Position numbers and translations under genes: made by a program. Source: Halapricum desulfuricans (lineage in GTDB: Archaea > Halobacteriota > Halobacteria > Halobacteriales > Haloarculaceae). Taken from it: DNA of 64,000 bases. Each line of letters opens with the position of its first letter. Within the stretch, counting starts at the first letter, position 1. Positions 17,553 through 26,378 of this stretch are shown here, piece by piece. A model generated the notes under the pieces. That model saw only the letters and a list, made by a program, of their open reading frames with translations. It did no database searches and was not told where the DNA came from. Where the stretch lies: assembly GCF_017094465.1 (NCBI RefSeq), contig NZ_CP064791.1, forward strand, positions 558,001-622,000. The letters are read 5' to 3'.

Positions 17553-17840
17553 TTAGACGTGGACGCGGGTGACGTACCCGCCACAGCCACATCGCTCGAC
17601 GTATTCGATCTCGACGCTGTCGACGCGTGCTTCGAGCGCCTCGAAGAGGTACGATTCGGGATGGCCGTGATTCTCGTGCGTGACGAGATTGACGTGATGG
17701 CCGGACGCGGTCCGTTCCACGGCCTCGACAGCCTGCGAAACCACGAGCTCCCGGTCGTCGGCGTGTTCGGGCCCTTCGAGGTTCGCTGACCACGAGTTGT
17801 GATGGACGTGGTCGGTCACCGGGTCGGCGGTATCTGACAT
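17553..17840 (-). CDS. CGCGG-motif protein, putative radical-SAM-modified peptide family
   Basis: A 95-residue protein rich in His and acidic residues that ends VERCGCGGYVTRVHV. A C-terminal CGCGG is the hallmark of a haloarchaeal family annotated as putative radical-SAM-modified RiPP precursors; this naming rests on co-occurrence with radical SAM genes. None of the adjacent genes encodes such an enzyme; the only radical SAM gene in the window is the unrelated taw1. The ATG at 17840 is chosen over a TTG at 17867. It is followed after 2 nt by the GlutR-like gene. Confidence 0.65.
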   Translation of the reverse strand: MSDTADPVTDHVHHNSWSANLEGPEHADDRELVVSQAVEAVERTASGHHVNLVTHENHGHPESYLFEALEARVDSVEIEYVERCGCGGYVTRVHV

Positions 17841-17921
17841 ATCTACCAGGTCGTCGCGTGTCCGCAAGTGACCGTTCCCGAATGTGTTCGCCCGCCGGGG
17901 CTGTGTATCCGGGTCTGTCGA

Positions 17922-18332
17922 CTACGAGACTGCTCTCCGGAGGTACTCGAATTGCCCGGTGATCTCCTTGCGGCGCTGGCGCTTGACCACGGTTCCGTCC
18001 AGGATCGACCCGCCGGGTGCGTCGAGAGCGAACTCGGTCCTGGCAGTGACGACCGTCTGTCCGTCCCGATCGGCCAGCGAATACGATGTCGTCATCGACT
18101 CGAAGATGCCATCGACCTGCTCGAAGGCCAGCACGGACTCGGGATCGTCGAGACGACGCAGCGTCAGAGAGATCTTGAGCAGTCCGAGCGCTTTGCTGAT
18201 CTCGAGTACGTCGCCGTCGATCTCGATCTCGTCGAACCCCGACGCCAGCATGAACGGTTCGAGGTCCAGCATCGCCGCTCGCACGTCCCCGATCGGCGCG
18301 TCGACCGTCTGTTGGAGTTCGAACGTTTCCAT
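17922..18332 (-). CDS. SRPBCC/START-like lipid- or ligand-binding protein
   Basis: The 136-residue protein has the pattern of the Bet v1/SRPBCC fold: METFELQQTVDAPIGDVRAAML (strand 1 then helices), alternating beta strands, and a long C-terminal helix (DGTVVKRQRRKEITGQFEYL). Such proteins bind hydrophobic ligands or cofactors in a central cavity. It follows the DUF2249 gene by 7 nt on the same strand. No ligand can be inferred. Confidence 0.7.
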   Translation of the reverse strand: METFELQQTVDAPIGDVRAAMLDLEPFMLASGFDEIEIDGDVLEISKALGLLKISLTLRRLDDPESVLAFEQVDGIFESMTTSYSLADRDGQTVVTARTEFALDAPGGSILDGTVVKRQRRKEITGQFEYLRRAVS

Positions 18333-18339
18333 CGTCCGA

Positions 18340-18573
18340 TCACTGCTTGGGCAACGTCGCGACGAAGGTCCTCTCGTCACGCTGTTCGACCTCGTACCCG
18401 TCGGCGTCGAAGGAATCGACCTCCGCCTGGAACTCGTAGAACAGCGGTTTCGGTTCGTGATCGTTGACGATCGTCAGCGCTTCGCCACTATCCAGTGCCT
18501 GAAAGGCGTCGTGGATCTTCGGATGGCGCTCCGGCGGCGGAACGTCCCTGAGGTCGAGTTCGGTCTCTGTCAT
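18340..18573 (-). CDS. DUF2249 domain protein
   Basis: The 77-residue protein consists of one DUF2249 (TusA/SirA-like alpha-beta) domain: LDLRDVPPPERHPKIHDAF, GEALTIVNDHEPKPLFYEF with the conserved DHEPKPL motif, and GYEVEQRDERTFVATL. In haloarchaea these genes recur near denitrification and copper-protein clusters, where their role is unproved. It heads a probable four-gene minus-strand run (DUF2249, SRPBCC, CGCGG, GlutR-like). Confidence 0.8.
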   Translation of the reverse strand: MTETELDLRDVPPPERHPKIHDAFQALDSGEALTIVNDHEPKPLFYEFQAEVDSFDADGYEVEQRDERTFVATLPKQ

Positions 18574-18721
18574 CGTCTTAGGCTTCCTGGCCACATCTGC
18601 AAGGCCCTTTGCCCGAATGTGTTCGACGACTGACCGGCGCGACGAACACGGTCGTGGGACCGGCGGTGATCGATTGTCCGAACGAGTACGGGCCGAGCGA
18701 CACCGACCCCGATAGCGAACG

Positions 18722-19654
18722 CTAGTCGTCAGCGACCGCAGCACTTGGGCTGCTCAGCTCGACCGGCTCGGCCTCGACATCGAGTTCGTCAAGTGCGACC
18801 TGAGCAGCGCGTTTCCCGGAGACGAGCATCGCACCGAAGGTCGGCCCCATCCGCGGCAGACCGTACGTGGTCGCGGTCGCCATGCCGGCCACGATCAGTC
18901 CGTCGTGGGCAAGTCCCGTGTTCTCGACGACGGCGTCCTCGCTCTCGCCGACCCACATTGAGTCGTGGCCCGGCGAGTCGTGACCGGGTGCACCGTACGC
19001 GTCCTCGTCGGTGCTGTCCATCCCGGTGGCCGACTCGGCGGCGTCGCCGATCCCGGGCGCGTCCAGGACGCCACGCTCCTGCAGTTTCGAGACGGCCATC
19101 GCCTCGTGACCGGTAGCGTCGATGACGAGATCGGCCTCGACGGCGATGGGGTCGACGCAGGTGATCTCGCGGGGCAGCGAGTGGACCGGCGTCCAGTTCA
19201 TCACGATCCCGCCGACACGGTGGTCCTCGCGGATCACGATGTCGGTGAACTCCGTCATGTTCTGCATCTTCGCGCCGGCGTCACAGGCCGCCTTGATCAG
19301 TCCCGAGCAGGCCTCGGGCCCGTTGGCGACGTACAGCCCCTCGCTCTCCTGGGATTGTTTGTACTCGACTGCCAGTTCCTCCAGCACTTCCTGTGCCGGA
19401 TCTCGGACGGTGACCTTGTTCATCAGGAAGCCGCCGAGCCAGAACCCTCCGCCGAGGTAGTTGTTCTTCTCGACGACCATCGTCTGCACGCCGCGTTCGG
19501 AGAGCTCTTTCGCGGCCATCAGCCCCGACGGGCCGCCCCCGACGATGATCACGTCGCTGTCCGAGAAATCCATGAACTCGTCGGTCCACTCCTGACCGAT
19601 CGCGCGCGTTACTTCCACTTCGCCGACGTCACTGAACTGGTCGAATCCGTCCAT
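18722..19654 (-). CDS. thi4: Thiamine thiazole synthase Thi4
   Basis: The 310-residue protein makes the ADP-thiazole precursor of thiamine from NAD and glycine. It has the GxGxxG dinucleotide motif [32 protein letters not shown], and [14 protein letters not shown] near the C terminus. The active-site Cys is present (Cys166 in [12 protein letters not shown]), the residue shown to matter in the Haloferax homologue; many methanogen enzymes have His there and use free sulfide. The ATG at 19654 gives the family's usual short acidic start; upstream ATGs in frame at 19672 and 19729 run through the promoter. Confidence 0.95.
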   Translation of the reverse strand: MDGFDQFSDVGEVEVTRAIGQEWTDEFMDFSDSDVIIVGGGPSGLMAAKELSERGVQTMVVEKNNYLGGGFWLGGFLMNKVTVRDPAQEVLEELAVEYKQSQESEGLYVANGPEACSGLIKAACDAGAKMQNMTEFTDIVIREDHRVGGIVMNWTPVHSLPREITCVDPIAVEADLVIDATGHEAMAVSKLQERGVLDAPGIGDAAESATGMDSTDEDAYGAPGHDSPGHDSMWVGESEDAVVENTGLAHDGLIVAGMATATTYGLPRMGPTFGAMLVSGKRAAQVALDELDVEAEPVELSSPSAAVADD

Positions 19655-19660
19655 ATCACT

Positions 19661-19690
19661 TGGTGGTACCATTTGGTAGTTAATAGAAGT
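19661..19690 (-). promoter_or_regulatory. Candidate thi4 promoter and ThiR operator
   Basis: Directly before the thi4 start lie two overlapping palindromes, TGGTACCA (19664-19671) and ACCATTTGGT (19668-19677). An AT-rich TATA-like string is at 19678-19690, about 25-35 nt from the ATG. A repressor on the palindromes would block a leaderless start. Assignment to ThiR is inferred only from gene context. Confidence 0.35.
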
Positions 19691-19826
19691 TTGGAAACGG
19701 CAAGCGAGATTTGTGAGGTGAATGAGCAACCGGTATCGGTGCTGTAGGGCCCGATTAGCGACGCCGTCTGCCGGCCATCTCAGGATTGGGCGGCCCCAGA
19801 AGCGGTCGGAACAGACCGGGACACTG

Positions 19827-20264
19827 CTAGAACAGGCCGAACAGGTTCGCGAGAGCGAAGCCCAGCACGGCGGCGAACGCGAAGTGCAGCCCCACTAGCA
19901 CGAGCGTCGGGACGACGTCGAGGTCGTAGACGCGACTGATCGCCAGCGCGTCGGCCACGAGCGTCGCGACGATGACGATCAACGCGCCGAGTCCGCGCGA
20001 GACGAATCCGACGCTTTCGAGCCCGTAGCGACCCAGCAGAATCGAGACGGCCGCCGGAGCGGGAGCGACGGTCGCGGCGCGCTGGGTCGGGACCGAGCCG
20101 ATGAAAAACGTCGCCGCGAGGTGCAGCGTGACGGCGTAGAACAGCGTCGCCACCACGAACGTCACGAGAAACGCGAGGAGTCCGCGACCGACCGGCGCGG
20201 ATTGCAGAACGGACGGCTCAACAAGCACGGACAGACCGACCGTAGTCGACACAGCGGCCCACAT
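19827..20264 (-). CDS. Uncharacterised four-helix membrane protein
   Basis: A 145-residue hydrophobic protein with four predicted membrane helices: [48 protein letters not shown], and [21 protein letters not shown]. No charged catalytic motif is visible. It lies 18 nt behind the TBP gene on the same strand and may be co-transcribed with it. Haloarchaea-restricted as far as I can judge. Confidence 0.6.
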   Translation of the reverse strand: MWAAVSTTVGLSVLVEPSVLQSAPVGRGLLAFLVTFVVATLFYAVTLHLAATFFIGSVPTQRAATVAPAPAAVSILLGRYGLESVGFVSRGLGALIVIVATLVADALAISRVYDLDVVPTLVLVGLHFAFAAVLGFALANLFGLF

Positions 20265-20282
20265 AGCGGCAGCGACCGGGGG

Positions 20283-20843
20283 TTACTCGAGCAGGCCGAG
20301 TTCTTCGAGCCGGGAGACGATCTTGTCGACGGCTTCCTCGGCGTCTTTGGGTTCCTTGCCGCCGGTGATAACGAGCTTCCCTGAGCCGAACAGTAGCGCG
20401 ACGACGTCGGGTTCTTCGAGCCGATAGACGAGCCCCGGGAACTGCTCGGGCTCGTACTCGATGTTCTCCAGTCCCAGCCCGATCGCGATCGCGTTGAGGT
20501 TGAGGTTGCGACCGAGGTCCGCGGACGTGACGATGTTCTGCACGACGATCTCGGGATCCTCGTCGACCTGAATCTCTAGGTCACGAAGCTTGTCGAAGAC
20601 GATCCGCAGGCTCTCGTGGACGTCGTCGGTGCTCTTTGCCCCCGTGCAGACGATCTTGCCCGATCGGAAGATCAGCGCCGCGGACTTGGGTTCCTGGGTC
20701 CGGTAGACGAGCCCCGGGAACTGCTCGGGATCGTAATCCGCCCCTTCGAGGTCCATGGCCACGCTCTGGAGGTCGAGTTCCTGGCCGATGCCCGTCGAAG
20801 CGACGACGTTTTCGATGTTGATGGTTTCCTTGGGGTCAACCAT
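20283..20843 (-). CDS. tbp: TATA-box-binding protein
   Basis: The 186-residue protein is the archaeal TBP, two direct saddle repeats: INIENVVASTGIGQELDL with FPGLVYRTQEPKSAALIF, and IVVQNIVTSADLGRNLNL with FPGLVYRLEEPDVVALLF. It nucleates transcription at TATA boxes together with TFB. The C-terminal tail is acidic (DKIVSRLEELGLLE). Its own upstream region has two strong TATA elements. Confidence 0.97.
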   Translation of the reverse strand: MVDPKETINIENVVASTGIGQELDLQSVAMDLEGADYDPEQFPGLVYRTQEPKSAALIFRSGKIVCTGAKSTDDVHESLRIVFDKLRDLEIQVDEDPEIVVQNIVTSADLGRNLNLNAIAIGLGLENIEYEPEQFPGLVYRLEEPDVVALLFGSGKLVITGGKEPKDAEEAVDKIVSRLEELGLLE

Positions 20844-20860
20844 GTCTCGGGCTAACAGTC

Positions 20861-20954
20861 GTATTTAAGGCTTATAAAGGTTGGTATTTAATGTTTATAA
20901 GAGATAGTCGTCGGCTCGATCGGTCGAGGTGCGCCCGGTATCGGGTCGCTTATA
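20861..20954. promoter_or_regulatory. Divergent promoter region of tbp and the tRNA-G10 methyltransferase
   Basis: AT-rich boxes stand out: TTTAAG at 20863, CTTATAAAGG at 20871-20880 and TTTATAAG at 20894-20901. The box at 20871 is near 30 nt from the tbp start and fits a leaderless tbp transcript. TTATAC at 20950-20955 is about 27 nt before the GTG at 20979 on the plus strand. Confidence 0.55.
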
Positions 20955-20978
20955 CTCGTGTCGGGTCGTTGTTTCGGT

Positions 20979-22028
20979 GTGTACGTCCTCGAACTCGTCG
21001 GACAAGACGATCGGTTCGCCGCCGCCGAAGCGGCGACGGCCGCAAGCGACGTGACGCCGATCGCTGCCGGACTGGCGACGGCGCGCGGGCTCGACGACGG
21101 CTTCGAGACGCTCGCGCTCACCCACCGGGCGGCCGAACTCGTCGGGACGACTGACGCGTCCCTCGACAGTGCCGCCGTGTTGCTCGAGGCGGCCGGCATC
21201 GATCGCGATGGCACGGTCGCGGTACGCGCCCGGGACGTCCGCTCGACGGCCGGGATCGACACCCAGGCCGCCGAACGCCGCCTCGGGCAGGTGCTCGTCG
21301 ACCGCGGGTTCGAGGTCGACCTTGAGGATCCCGATCACGTGCTGCAGGCGTTCTTCGCCGGTGCTGACGACGCGAGCGCGGTCGATGCCGACCGGGACAC
21401 GGCTGACATCGAGCCGGTGGCGCCCGGCGATGATGGTCTCTGCGCGCTGGGCTGGCTCGCCGTCGAAACCGATCGGGATTTCGCCGACCGCCAGCCGACC
21501 GACCGTCCCTTTTTCCAGCCCGGGAGCATGGACCCGGCGCTGGCTCGCGCGCTGGTCAACCTCGCCGGTGCGGGCCCAGGAACGACGGTTCTCGACCCGA
21601 TGTGCGGCACCGGCGGTCTCTTGCTGGAGGCCGGACGCGTCGGGGCGACGCCGATCGGTGGGGACGCCCAGCGGAAGATGGTCCGGGGTGCCGGCGAGAA
21701 CCTCCGCGCCCTGCTGGACGGCCAGTGGCACGTCTATCGCGGCGATGCGGGGCGCGTTCCGATTGCCGACGATAGCATCGACGCCGTCGTGTTCGACGCA
21801 CCGTACGGTCGCCAGTCGAAGATCGAAGGCGACCTCGACACGCTGGTCGCGGACGCGCTCGCGGAAGCCCGCCGCGTGGCCGCTCGCGCGGTCGTCGTCG
21901 GTGACCGCCCCTGGAACGACGCTGCCGAGTCTGTCGGCTGGACGGTCGAGTCGACCTTTCAGCGGCGCGTGCACCGCTCGCTCGTCAGGCACGTGGCGAT
22001 ACTGCAATCACGGACGGACGGCGTCTAA
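20979..22028 (+). CDS. tRNA (guanine-10-N2)-methyltransferase, Trm11/TrmG10 family
   Basis: The 349-residue protein has an N-terminal THUMP-like RNA-binding half and a C-terminal methyltransferase with VLDPMCGTGGLLLEAG and the catalytic FDAPYGRQS (NPPY-type loop as DAPY). The family dimethylates G10 of archaeal tRNAs. A GTG at 20979 is chosen because VYVLELVGQDD matches the family start and lies about 27 nt from a TATA-like box; an earlier GTG at 20958 adds seven residues. Its 3' end overlaps the convergent dephospho-CoA kinase gene by 21 nt. Confidence 0.85.
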   Translation: MYVLELVGQDDRFAAAEAATAASDVTPIAAGLATARGLDDGFETLALTHRAAELVGTTDASLDSAAVLLEAAGIDRDGTVAVRARDVRSTAGIDTQAAERRLGQVLVDRGFEVDLEDPDHVLQAFFAGADDASAVDADRDTADIEPVAPGDDGLCALGWLAVETDRDFADRQPTDRPFFQPGSMDPALARALVNLAGAGPGTTVLDPMCGTGGLLLEAGRVGATPIGGDAQRKMVRGAGENLRALLDGQWHVYRGDAGRVPIADDSIDAVVFDAPYGRQSKIEGDLDTLVADALAEARRVAARAVVVGDRPWNDAAESVGWTVESTFQRRVHRSLVRHVAILQSRTDGV

Positions 22029-22565
22029 AACAGCCGGCAGGTCGCCGTCCATCCGTTCCAGCAACGATCGAGCGCGATCACGGGCCGATTCGTCGGCAGT
22101 CACGAGCACCATCCCTTCCCCGGGTTGGCCGTAGACGACGCTTGCCGCCTCTGGAGCGGCCAGAATTGCCGGTAGAGCCGCCAGATCCTCCTCGCCGTCG
22201 ACGACGAGCAACGTCGTCGCGTCGCTGGCCACGGCTGCCCGGAGCGCCGAGAGCAACTCGGCGGTCAGCGTCGCGGCCGGGTTCGCGACCGCGATCCGCT
22301 CGTCGAACGCCGGCGCGCCGTTGTCGCCGACGACGGCTTTCTTGACCTCGCTGTCGACCGACTCTCGTTTCGTCCGCTCGTCGACCAGTGCGACCGCAGG
22401 CGTGTGACCGGCTTCCAGCAAGTGATACGTGACGATGTCCCCGACCGCCACGATCGGCTCGCCGGCGTCCGCGAGCAGCCCCTCGGTGTCGGTGTAGATC
22501 GGACCGAGCGGGTCTTTCAGCTCGCCCCGGAGCCCCTCCGGGAGCGTGAGTATCTCCTCGGGCAC
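22008..22565 (-). CDS. GTP-dependent dephospho-CoA kinase (DUF359 family)
   Basis: This 185-residue protein belongs to DUF359, whose Thermococcus member was shown to be the archaeal GTP-dependent dephospho-CoA kinase, the last CoA step. Motifs include IVAVGDIVTYHLLEAG, VALVDERTKRESV, VANPAATLTAEL, LLVVDGEEDLAALPAIL and VVYGQPGEGMVLV. It lies 1 nt behind the spt4 stop on the same strand, the standard archaeal order rpo7-spt4-DPCK. Confidence 0.92.
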   Translation of the reverse strand: MPEEILTLPEGLRGELKDPLGPIYTDTEGLLADAGEPIVAVGDIVTYHLLEAGHTPAVALVDERTKRESVDSEVKKAVVGDNGAPAFDERIAVANPAATLTAELLSALRAAVASDATTLLVVDGEEDLAALPAILAAPEAASVVYGQPGEGMVLVTADESARDRARSLLERMDGDLPAVLDAVRP

Positions 22566-22566
22566 G

Positions 22567-22770
22567 TTAGCGGACCTTCAGCGCGTACTGGCCGGGTTCG
22601 GTGACTTCCATCTCGCTCGCGATCTCGGACTGTTCGGGGTGGGCGATGATGACGTAGCCGGCCCAGTCTTCCGTCAGCGAGGTCGACCCGCAGGCCTGGC
22701 AGGCGTCTTCCTCGGTGATCGAGGAGTCCTGGACGCGGTGGCACTCCCGACAGACCAACCGATCGGCCAT
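22567..22770 (-). CDS. spt4: Transcription elongation factor Spt4 (RpoE'')
   Basis: The 67-residue zinc protein has the pairs CRECHRV and CQACGST and the core LTEDWAGYVIIAHPEQSEIA. It binds Spt5 and stimulates RNA polymerase processivity. Its ATG overlaps the rpo7 stop by one base (TGATG), indicating translational coupling. Confidence 0.95.
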   Translation of the reverse strand: MADRLVCRECHRVQDSSITEEDACQACGSTSLTEDWAGYVIIAHPEQSEIASEMEVTEPGQYALKVR

Positions 22771-23342
22771 CAGTTCTCACCCGCCTGGGCCTCGCGGGCC
22801 TTCCGTTCCTCTTCGAGCCAGCCGTGTTTGCCCAGCCCCACCTGCTTTGCGGTGAGGCCGATCTTGCTGTCGCGGGGATTGCGCTCGTCGATGGACTTGG
22901 TGACGATCCGGGCGCGGACGGCGTCGCCGACCCCGAGCGTCCGGTTGGAGTCACGCGAGGCCAGCATCTGCCCGTCCTCGTCGTAGGCCAGGTACTCGTC
23001 GGAGATCTGGGAGACGTGCAACAGACCGTCGACGGGGCCGATCCCGACGAACGCGCCGAAGTTGACGACCTCGACGACTTCGCCGTCGACGATCTCCTGC
23101 ATCTGGGGGTCGAACGTCAGCGCGTCGAACTCGGCCTCGTAGTAGACGCCGGGCTGGTTGGGCAGCACCGACCCCTCGCCGATGTCGTGAACTTCGATCA
23201 CGGAGACGACCGAACCCACGTCTTCGTCCATGCGGCCTTCGAGTTTGTCTTGCAGTAGCTTCTTGACCAGTTCTGGGGACACGTCCGCGAGGTGTTCGGG
23301 GGGCACCTCGACCGTGTCGCGGAGTCGCACACGTTTGTACAT
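22770..23342 (-). CDS. rpo7: DNA-directed RNA polymerase subunit Rpo7 (E')
   Basis: The 190-residue stalk subunit has the N-terminal RNP-like domain (MYKRVRLRDTVEVPPEHL) and a C-terminal S1 domain (VDGEVVEVVNFGAFVGIGPVDG with VSQISDEYL). With Rpo4 it forms the polymerase stalk that binds emerging RNA. It lies within a PIN-rpo7-spt4-DPCK run. The acidic EN tail follows a GLGKHGWLEEE segment typical of the family. Confidence 0.96.
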   Translation of the reverse strand: MYKRVRLRDTVEVPPEHLADVSPELVKKLLQDKLEGRMDEDVGSVVSVIEVHDIGEGSVLPNQPGVYYEAEFDALTFDPQMQEIVDGEVVEVVNFGAFVGIGPVDGLLHVSQISDEYLAYDEDGQMLASRDSNRTLGVGDAVRARIVTKSIDERNPRDSKIGLTAKQVGLGKHGWLEEERKAREAQAGEN

Positions 23343-23345
23343 ATG

Positions 23346-23723
23346 TTATGGGTGAGTGATAGCGAGTTTGTGCTCGCCGCGTAAACTAATTACCGGAACG
23401 TCCGCCGCGAGCAGACGCTCCTGGAGCGGTTTGTCGTTCGTCAGTGCGTATTCGACACCGTCGCGCTGTCCGACCGACAGGACGGCGTCGTCGGCGTAGT
23501 CCGGCTCGGCCTCGATGACTCGACAGCGGTCGGCCAGATCGAGGCCGACGCTCGCAGCCGTCGCTTCCTCGCCCGCGCCGTCGGATAGCGAGTCGAGTTC
23601 CGCCAGCACTTGTTCGGGAACGACCGGGTCGACTGAGCCGAGCAGCCGCTGCAGTTCCTCGAGCACGCGGATATCGCATTCCACGGGCATCATCAGCGCG
23701 TTGGTGTCGAACACGACCGTCAT
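23346..23723 (-). CDS. PIN-domain ribonuclease (FCF1/COG1412-like)
   Basis: The 125-residue single PIN domain has the acidic catalytic residues in [10 protein letters not shown] (Asp), [17 protein letters not shown] and [13 protein letters not shown]. The conserved place behind aIF2 gamma and before rpo7, with 4-nt overlap to aIF2 gamma, is shared by many archaea and argues for a housekeeping RNA-processing role, such as pre-rRNA cleavage. It is not accompanied by an antitoxin, which argues against VapC. Confidence 0.88.
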   Translation of the reverse strand: MTVVFDTNALMMPVECDIRVLEELQRLLGSVDPVVPEQVLAELDSLSDGAGEEATAASVGLDLADRCRVIEAEPDYADDAVLSVGQRDGVEYALTNDKPLQERLLAADVPVISLRGEHKLAITHP

Positions 23724-24952
23724 TCACGCAGGGTCCCGATGCCGATCAGCCGCCAGCGCGTGCCGACGCGCCGGTTGATCGCGATCTTGTCGCCCTCCCG
23801 GGCACAGACCGGCCGCTTGAGCGCGACCTCGGCCTCCTCGTCTCGGGCGCTGGTGACGGTGCCGACGGTCGTGGCGGTTCCGACGGTCAGCATGAGTGGT
23901 TCGTTCGTCGAGATGGGCTCGACCTCGTCGGTGTTCTCGCCGACGATCCGATCGAGCAGTTGCACGTCCATCGTGAACTGCTGGTGGACCGGCGGGAGCG
24001 TCCCGGGCGGGCCGGCGATCTGTCCGGCGAGGCCGTCGCCTTTCGTCAGGGACGGATCGAGACCGGTGCCGACGCCGAGCAGGCCACCGGGCGTCGCTTC
24101 CTCGACGGTGTCACCGCCGGCCTGTAGCGAGCGGATCGTCGTCGTGACCGGCTCCCACTCGCTCTGACCGCCTTCCTCGACCTCGCGACCGGGTCGCAGC
24201 TCGATCTCGTCGTCTGGTTCGAGTCCCCCCTGCGAGAGGCTGCCGCCGAGGACGCCGCCCAGAAGCGAGTCCCAGGTCGTCCCGGGTCGATTGATGTCGA
24301 AGCTCCGGGCGACCAGCATCTCGGGATCGGCGTCCGGATCGCGTTCCGGAGTCGGAATGTGTTCCTCGACGGTCTCGATCAGCAGGTCGACGTTCGCGCC
24401 GGCCTGGGCGCTAATCGGGACGATCGGCGCGCCCTCCGCGACCGTGCCCTCGACGAACTCCTGGATCTGTTCGTAGTTCTCGCGGGCCTGCTCTGCGTCC
24501 ACGAGGTCGATCTTGTTCTGGGCGATGACGATGTTCTCGATCCCGATGATATCCAGAGCCATCAGGTGCTCTTCGGTCTGGGCCTGGGGGACATCCTCGG
24601 TCGCCGAGATGACCAGGACCGCGCCGTCCATGATGGCCGCGCCGGCCAGCATCGTCGCCATCAGCGTCTCGTGGCCCGGCGCGTCGACGAACGAGACCGT
24701 CCGCAGGTGCTCGGTCTCGACGCCGTGTTCGTCGCACTCCGCTGCGACCGTGTAGGCCGACTGATCGTCGCACTCGGGGCACTTTCGGAACGTCGCGTCG
24801 GCGTAGCCCAGCCGGATGGAGATGCCGCGTTTCATCTCCTCGGAGTGCTGGTCCGTCCACTCCCCTGAGAGGGCCTCGACCAGGGTCGTCTTCCCGTGGT
24901 CGACGTGGCCGACGAGTCCGATGTTCACCTCCGGTTGATTGTTCGATGTCAT
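23720..24952 (-). CDS. eif2g: Translation initiation factor aIF2 subunit gamma
   Basis: The 410-residue GTPase delivers initiator Met-tRNA to the small subunit. It shows G1 [10 protein letters not shown]2 within [11 protein letters not shown], a zinc knuckle (CPEC, then a distal CDEHG), G3 DAPGHE, G4 AQNKID and the SAQAGAN G5 loop. Domains 2 and 3 follow. It heads a minus-strand operon (aIF2 gamma, PIN, rpo7, spt4, DPCK). The initiator tRNA gene is 14 kb away in this window. Confidence 0.97.
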   Translation of the reverse strand: MTSNNQPEVNIGLVGHVDHGKTTLVEALSGEWTDQHSEEMKRGISIRLGYADATFRKCPECDDQSAYTVAAECDEHGVETEHLRTVSFVDAPGHETLMATMLAGAAIMDGAVLVISATEDVPQAQTEEHLMALDIIGIENIVIAQNKIDLVDAEQARENYEQIQEFVEGTVAEGAPIVPISAQAGANVDLLIETVEEHIPTPERDPDADPEMLVARSFDINRPGTTWDSLLGGVLGGSLSQGGLEPDDEIELRPGREVEEGGQSEWEPVTTTIRSLQAGGDTVEEATPGGLLGVGTGLDPSLTKGDGLAGQIAGPPGTLPPVHQQFTMDVQLLDRIVGENTDEVEPISTNEPLMLTVGTATTVGTVTSARDEEAEVALKRPVCAREGDKIAINRRVGTRWRLIGIGTLRE

Positions 24953-25024
24953 CTCGAAAGTAATCTTGCTGGAACTTGGCCCCGTGCGCCTGATAAACCT
25001 ACTGTTCCCGATCGGTCCGACGGG

Positions 25025-25582
25025 TCACTCGGGACCTGGCTCCGATGTGAGAGTCCACCGCGATTCGACGTTTCGGTTGGCGAGTACCACGACGTCCCCG
25101 TCGCCGAGCCGAAGACGGCTCTTGCGCAGGCCGATCGATTCGACGACTCCGGTCACGGATTCGGTCGTGACCGTGTCTCCGGGGTTGAAGTCCGGGTCCC
25201 GCAGCAGGTACACGCCGGCGACCGTGTCGGCAATCATGTTCGACAGCGCATACGAGATGCCCAGCGCGATGAACCCGGCCGCGGTACCGAGACTGGCGGC
25301 GATGGCGCCCATCCCGAGGATACTCAACAACGTCAGTCCGGACCCGAACCACAGGAACACCGTGACGATCAACACCAACAGATCGGCGATCAGCGCCTGG
25401 TCGTCGCCGTAGATCCGGCCGAGCGCCGACCGCAGGACGGCCGTCACGATCTCGATGCCGAGGTAGGCGACCACGACAAAGAGCAGCCCCGAAACCACTC
25501 GCGGGATCGCTCTCGCCAGGTCGGCCCGGAACGATTCGAAGACTGATTCGACGGTGATGGCCGCGATCGGATCGCCAAACAT
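25025..25582 (-). CDS. Small mechanosensitive channel (MscS family)
   Basis: A 185-residue protein with three membrane helices. The third is the Gly/Ala-rich pore helix (LGMGAIAASLGTAAGFIALG), followed by the MscS beta domain (FNPGDTVTTESVTGVVESIGL and VVVLANRNVES). The C-terminal domain of full-length MscS is cut short, as in many small archaeal members. It should open under membrane tension to release solutes. Divergent from the DUF502 gene. Confidence 0.88.
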   Translation of the reverse strand: MFGDPIAAITVESVFESFRADLARAIPRVVSGLLFVVVAYLGIEIVTAVLRSALGRIYGDDQALIADLLVLIVTVFLWFGSGLTLLSILGMGAIAASLGTAAGFIALGISYALSNMIADTVAGVYLLRDPDFNPGDTVTTESVTGVVESIGLRKSRLRLGDGDVVVLANRNVESRWTLTSEPGPE

Positions 25583-25734
25583 GCCGGCATATCACTCGCC
25601 AGCCGGATAGGCGTAGTGCCGATACGGACCCGTCGATATCCCCGACGTATCCCACCCGGACGGGCCCGTCGATCGGCCGTGGAACGCCGGAGACAGCGAC
25701 AGTATCATTACGCCCACAGTCCTGATTCAGGACG

Positions 25735-26346
25735 ATGTCGGCAACGTGGAAACGGGACTTCGCGAGCGGCCTGATCGTGCTCCTGCCGCTGCTGGTGACC
25801 GTGTTCGTGCTCACCTGGCTGTACAATCGGATCAAACAGGTTCCGCTCCAGGGCGTCGTCAGCTACGAACCGCTGCAGGTGCTGCTCACGATCGTCGTGT
25901 TCGTGCTGGTGGTGTTCGCGATCGGGTATCTCATGCGAACAGCCATCGGTTCGCTACTGGAAGCCGGGATCGACAGCCTCATGAATCGCCTGCCGGGGTT
26001 GCGGGTCATCTACAACGCCTCGAAGATGGCCGTCGAAACGGCCGTGGGGGGCACTGAAGAGCTTCAGGCGCCGGTCAAGATCGAAACCTGGAACGGCATG
26101 CGGATGACCGCGTTCAAGACGGGCCAGGTCGCGTCCGACGGGCGCGAACTCCTCTTTTTACCGACCGCTCCGAACATCACGACCGGGTTCGTCGTCGAGG
26201 TCGAACCCGACGAGTACGAGGAACTCGACGAGAGCGTCGAGGACGCGCTGACGCGCGTTCTCAGCGCCGGCTTCGGCGAATCCAACGACCAAGAAGTGTC
26301 GCTCGATATCCTCGTCGAAAAGGCCGACGACGGACGGCCCGAGTGA
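25735..26346 (+). CDS. DUF502 family membrane protein
   Basis: The 203-residue protein has two N-terminal helices (LIVLLPLLVTVFVLTWLY and LTIVVFVLVVFAIGYL) and a soluble C-terminal domain with the family landmarks NRLPGLRVIYNASKM, FLPTAPNITTGFVVEV and a late acidic region. DUF502 proteins are widespread in bacteria, plants and haloarchaea; biochemical function is not established. A short TATA-like AT patch precedes it. Confidence 0.85.
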   Translation: MSATWKRDFASGLIVLLPLLVTVFVLTWLYNRIKQVPLQGVVSYEPLQVLLTIVVFVLVVFAIGYLMRTAIGSLLEAGIDSLMNRLPGLRVIYNASKMAVETAVGGTEELQAPVKIETWNGMRMTAFKTGQVASDGRELLFLPTAPNITTGFVVEVEPDEYEELDESVEDALTRVLSAGFGESNDQEVSLDILVEKADDGRPE

Positions 26347-26378
26347 GCGCCGCCGACAGTGTCCCGTCCGACTGACGC

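Noticed and set aside
23346..23723. VapC toxin
   Set aside because: The PIN protein is embedded in the conserved aIF2 gamma-rpo7 order without an antitoxin, which supports a housekeeping nuclease.
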